Assembly: GCF_001701025.1 (NCBI RefSeq)
Contig: NZ_CP016793.1
Location: 7,130,001 to 7,194,000 of the forward strand
DNA from: Lentzea guizhouensis
Lineage (GTDB): Bacteria; Actinomycetota; Actinomycetes; Mycobacteriales; Pseudonocardiaceae
Direction: 5' to 3'
DNA: 64,000 bases
Shown here: positions 62,044 to 64,000 of the stretch, piece after piece
Layout of the letters: the number at the start of each line of letters is the position of its first letter
Numbering within the stretch: position 1 is the first letter of the stretch
Notes under the pieces: model-generated
Seen by the model: the letters and a program-made list of their open reading frames with translations, nothing else
Databases searched by the model: none
Told to the model about the DNA's origin: nothing
Made by a program: the position numbers and the translations under genes

Positions 62044-63990
62044 TCAGCTCGGCACCTCGTCCAGGTACGCCTTCGCCTGCAACGTGAACAGCTCGGCGTA
62101 CCCGGCGCCGGCCGCCATCAGCTCCTCGTGCGTGCCGTACTCGGCGACCTTCCCGTGCTCCAGCAACAGGATCCGCTCCGCCTGCCGCACCGTGGAGAAC
62201 CGGTGCGAGATGTACAGCGTCGTCCGGCCCTCCGACAGCTCCCGCAGCCGCGCGAACAGGTCGTGCTCGGCCTGCGCGTCGAGGGCGGAGGTCGGCTCGT
62301 CGAGCACCAGGATCGGCGCCTCCCGGTGGAACGCCCTGGCCAGCGCGATCTTCTGCCACTCACCGCCGGACAGGCTGACACCCTGGTCGAACCAGCGGCC
62401 GAGCGGCGTGTCGTAGCCCTGGGGGAGCCGCTCGATCCGCTCGGCCGCGCCGGCGCGGCCGGCCGAGTCCTCGACGTGCGGCCGGTCCTCCAGCCGCGTC
62501 AGGTCGCCGAGGCCGATGTTCTCCGCGGCCGTGCCCTGGTAGGTCACGTAGTCCTGGAACATCGCGCTGATCCGCGTGCGCAGCTCGACGGGGTCGTACT
62601 CGCGGATGTCGACGCCGTCGAGCAGGATGCGGCCGCCGGTCGGGTCGTAGAGCCGGCAGAGCAGCTTGAACAACGTCGACTTGCCGGCACCGTTGCGGCC
62701 CACCACCGCGACCGTCTCACCGGGCCGGATCTCGAAGCTGACCTCGTGCAGCGCGGGTTCCTCCGCGCCGGGGTAGGCGAAGGTGACCGCGTCGAACTCG
62801 ATGTGTCCCTCCACCGTGGACGGCATCGGCCGCGGCGACGCCGGTGCCGTGATCTCCGGCTTGGTGTCCAGGAACCGGTACAGCGTGTCGAGGTACAGGT
62901 TGTTCTCGTACATCCCCGAGAACGCGGTGAACAGCCCGGACACCGACGTCTGCACGGAGGCGGCCGCGGCCGTGTACAGCGCCAGGTCGCCCAGCGTGAG
63001 CCGCCCGCCGACGGCCTCCAGCGCGATGTACAACGTGATCGCCGACCCCGCGAGCGTGCTCAGCAGACCCCAGGACGTCGAGCTGACGTTGCGGTTGACC
63101 GTCAGCTTCCGCGACCGCTCGTAGGAGACCGTGCCGAGCCGGCGGAACCGGTCGACGAAGTACGGGCCGAGCCCGAAGAGCTTCGTCTCCTTGGCGTAGG
63201 TGTCGGTGGTGACCAACGAGGAGAGGTAGTCCATCCGGCGTTTGATCGGCGACATCATGAACGTCAGCCAGAACGCGCGCGTGCCGTACTTCGACTGCGA
63301 GATGAACGCCGGGATCGGCGCCACGAGCGCGACCAGGGCCAGCAGCGGGCTGATCGAGACGAGCAGCGCGATCATGCTGCCGAACGTGACCAGCGTCCGC
63401 AGCAGCCCCAGCGCGGAGTTCATCATCGACAGCGGCCGGGTCGGTGCCTCCTGCGCGGCCTGGCGCATCATGTCGTACGACGTCGAGCCCTCGAAGTAGG
63501 CGAGGTGCAGGTCGCTGGCGTGTGCCATCACCCGGTGGCGGATGGTCAGCGTCATGCGTTCCTGCAGCAGCGACTGCGCGATCGACGTCAGCGCGCTGCT
63601 GACCGCACTCGCGGCGAGCACACCGAACTGCAGCAGCACGATGTTCGCGATGTCGGCCGTGGTGCCGGTCTTCTGGATCGCCGCGACGACGGAGTCCAGC
63701 AACAGCTTCGCGATGTACGCCGTGGCCGTGGGCAGGAGCCCCGACAGCACCGTGATGAGCGCCAGCAGGATCGTCAGCACCGGGCTGGCCTGCCACGTCA
63801 GCCTGGCCACCTTCGGCAGCCCGCGCACGGTGCCCACCACGGACGTCCGCACGCGCCGCAGCCGCGAGCGCAGGTCCTTCGGTCCGTCGTCCGGTTTCGC
63901 CTCGGGGATGTCGACCGGTCCGGTGAGCCCGCTGTCCGGCACCGTCGTGGCGCGCCGGCGCCGGCCGCGTCTGCCGAGCAAGAACTCCAC
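62044..63990 (-). CDS. ABC transporter, fused permease and ATPase
   Basis: This 648-residue half-transporter has a basic N-terminal tail of about 70 residues, six membrane helices (about 75-350) and an ATPase domain with Walker A VVGRNGAGKST, signature SLSGGEWQKIALARA, Walker B ILVLDEP and the switch His (YISHRF). It would work as a homodimer and export a peptide, lipid or drug. Its stop directly abuts the stop of the convergent cyclase gene. ATG at 63990 lies ten bases from the window edge. Confidence 0.9.
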   Translation of the reverse strand: MEFLLGRRGRRRRATTVPDSGLTGPVDIPEAKPDDGPKDLRSRLRRVRTSVVGTVRGLPKVARLTWQASPVLTILLALITVLSGLLPTATAYIAKLLLDSVVAAIQKTGTTADIANIVLLQFGVLAASAVSSALTSIAQSLLQERMTLTIRHRVMAHASDLHLAYFEGSTSYDMMRQAAQEAPTRPLSMMNSALGLLRTLVTFGSMIALLVSISPLLALVALVAPIPAFISQSKYGTRAFWLTFMMSPIKRRMDYLSSLVTTDTYAKETKLFGLGPYFVDRFRRLGTVSYERSRKLTVNRNVSSTSWGLLSTLAGSAITLYIALEAVGGRLTLGDLALYTAAAASVQTSVSGLFTAFSGMYENNLYLDTLYRFLDTKPEITAPASPRPMPSTVEGHIEFDAVTFAYPGAEEPALHEVSFEIRPGETVAVVGRNGAGKSTLFKLLCRLYDPTGGRILLDGVDIREYDPVELRTRISAMFQDYVTYQGTAAENIGLGDLTRLEDRPHVEDSAGRAGAAERIERLPQGYDTPLGRWFDQGVSLSGGEWQKIALARAFHREAPILVLDEPTSALDAQAEHDLFARLRELSEGRTTLYISHRFSTVRQAERILLLEHGKVAEYGTHEELMAAGAGYAELFTLQAKAYLDEVPS

Positions 63991-64000
63991 GCCGCCCCCG

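Noticed and set aside
1..64000. tRNA, rRNA or riboswitch genes
   Set aside because: No cloverleaf, rRNA-like or conserved riboswitch motif was noticed by eye; a covariance-model search would be needed to exclude weak cases.

Overview
The window is high-GC DNA with many GTG starts, four-base start/stop overlaps and codons ending mostly in G or C, which points to a filamentous actinomycete. The mix of families (CU044_5270-like sigma partner, streptophobe-like membrane protein, WXG toxin operon, secreted GH11/GH12/GH87 glycosidases, many TetR/LysR/MarR/LacI regulators) would fit Pseudonocardiales, but the genus cannot be settled from sequence alone. No rRNA, tRNA, CRISPR array, insertion sequence or attachment site was seen.

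Layout. 1-2.5 kb: remnant of a DJ-1/PfpI gene, a flavin split-barrel protein, and an ECF sigma factor with a membrane-anchored partner. 2.9-11.5 kb: a terpenoid-type biosynthetic locus with a geranylgeranyl-reductase-like flavoprotein, a KS-AT-ACP polyketide synthase broken by about four frameshifts, a class I terpene synthase, a long-chain prenyl diphosphate synthase and a two-gene ABC exporter. 11.5-13 kb: a frameshifted membrane protein. 13.1-22.1 kb: an alpha-glucan utilisation locus (LacI regulator, GH13 glucosidase, three-gene sugar ABC importer, large secreted GH87-like alpha-1,3-glucanase). 22.2-24.4 kb: MarR regulator, F420/NADPH reductase-like protein and quinone oxidoreductase, with a clear palindromic operator. 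24.4-29.4 kb: a five-gene operon in which every gene overlaps the next (ABC ATPase, ABC permease, streptophobe-like protein, response regulator, histidine kinase); four of the five carry frameshifts and the response regulator lacks its phospho-acceptor segment. 29.5-32.6 kb: LysR, SDR, GNAT and an aminoglycoside-phosphotransferase-like protein without its catalytic loop. 32.7-36.6 kb: a DUF4342-like protein, then an RsbQ/RsbP/STAS/HATPase partner-switching stress module and a cold-shock operon. 37-42.2 kb: GH11 xylanase, TetR, molybdopterin oxidoreductase and a GH12-like protein whose expected acid/base Glu is Asn. 42.4-45.1 kb: YbaB-like, WXG and polymorphic-toxin genes with no evident immunity gene. 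45.4-47.8 kb: frameshifted MFS transporter, a quinone-oxidoreductase remnant and an SGNH lipoprotein. 47.9-50.6 kb: two-component system plus GerMN lipoprotein, separated by three perfectly coupled 50-bp repeats. 50.6-64 kb: acyltransferase, hypothetical proteins, TetR/amidohydrolase/esterase, HNH nuclease, LysR/aldo-keto reductase, STAND-type ATPase, frameshifted cyclase and an ABC exporter.

Two themes stand out. First, there are about a dozen frameshifts or internal deletions spread over otherwise well-conserved genes; many are explained by one missing G or C, so consensus errors must be excluded before calling them pseudogenes. Second, the most unusual DNA structure is at 49951-50105, where a 50-bp unit carrying a Shine-Dalgarno sequence, a GTG start and a 17-codon reading frame is repeated three times, so that each micro-ORF stop overlaps the next start and the chain ends on the start of a lipoprotein gene.
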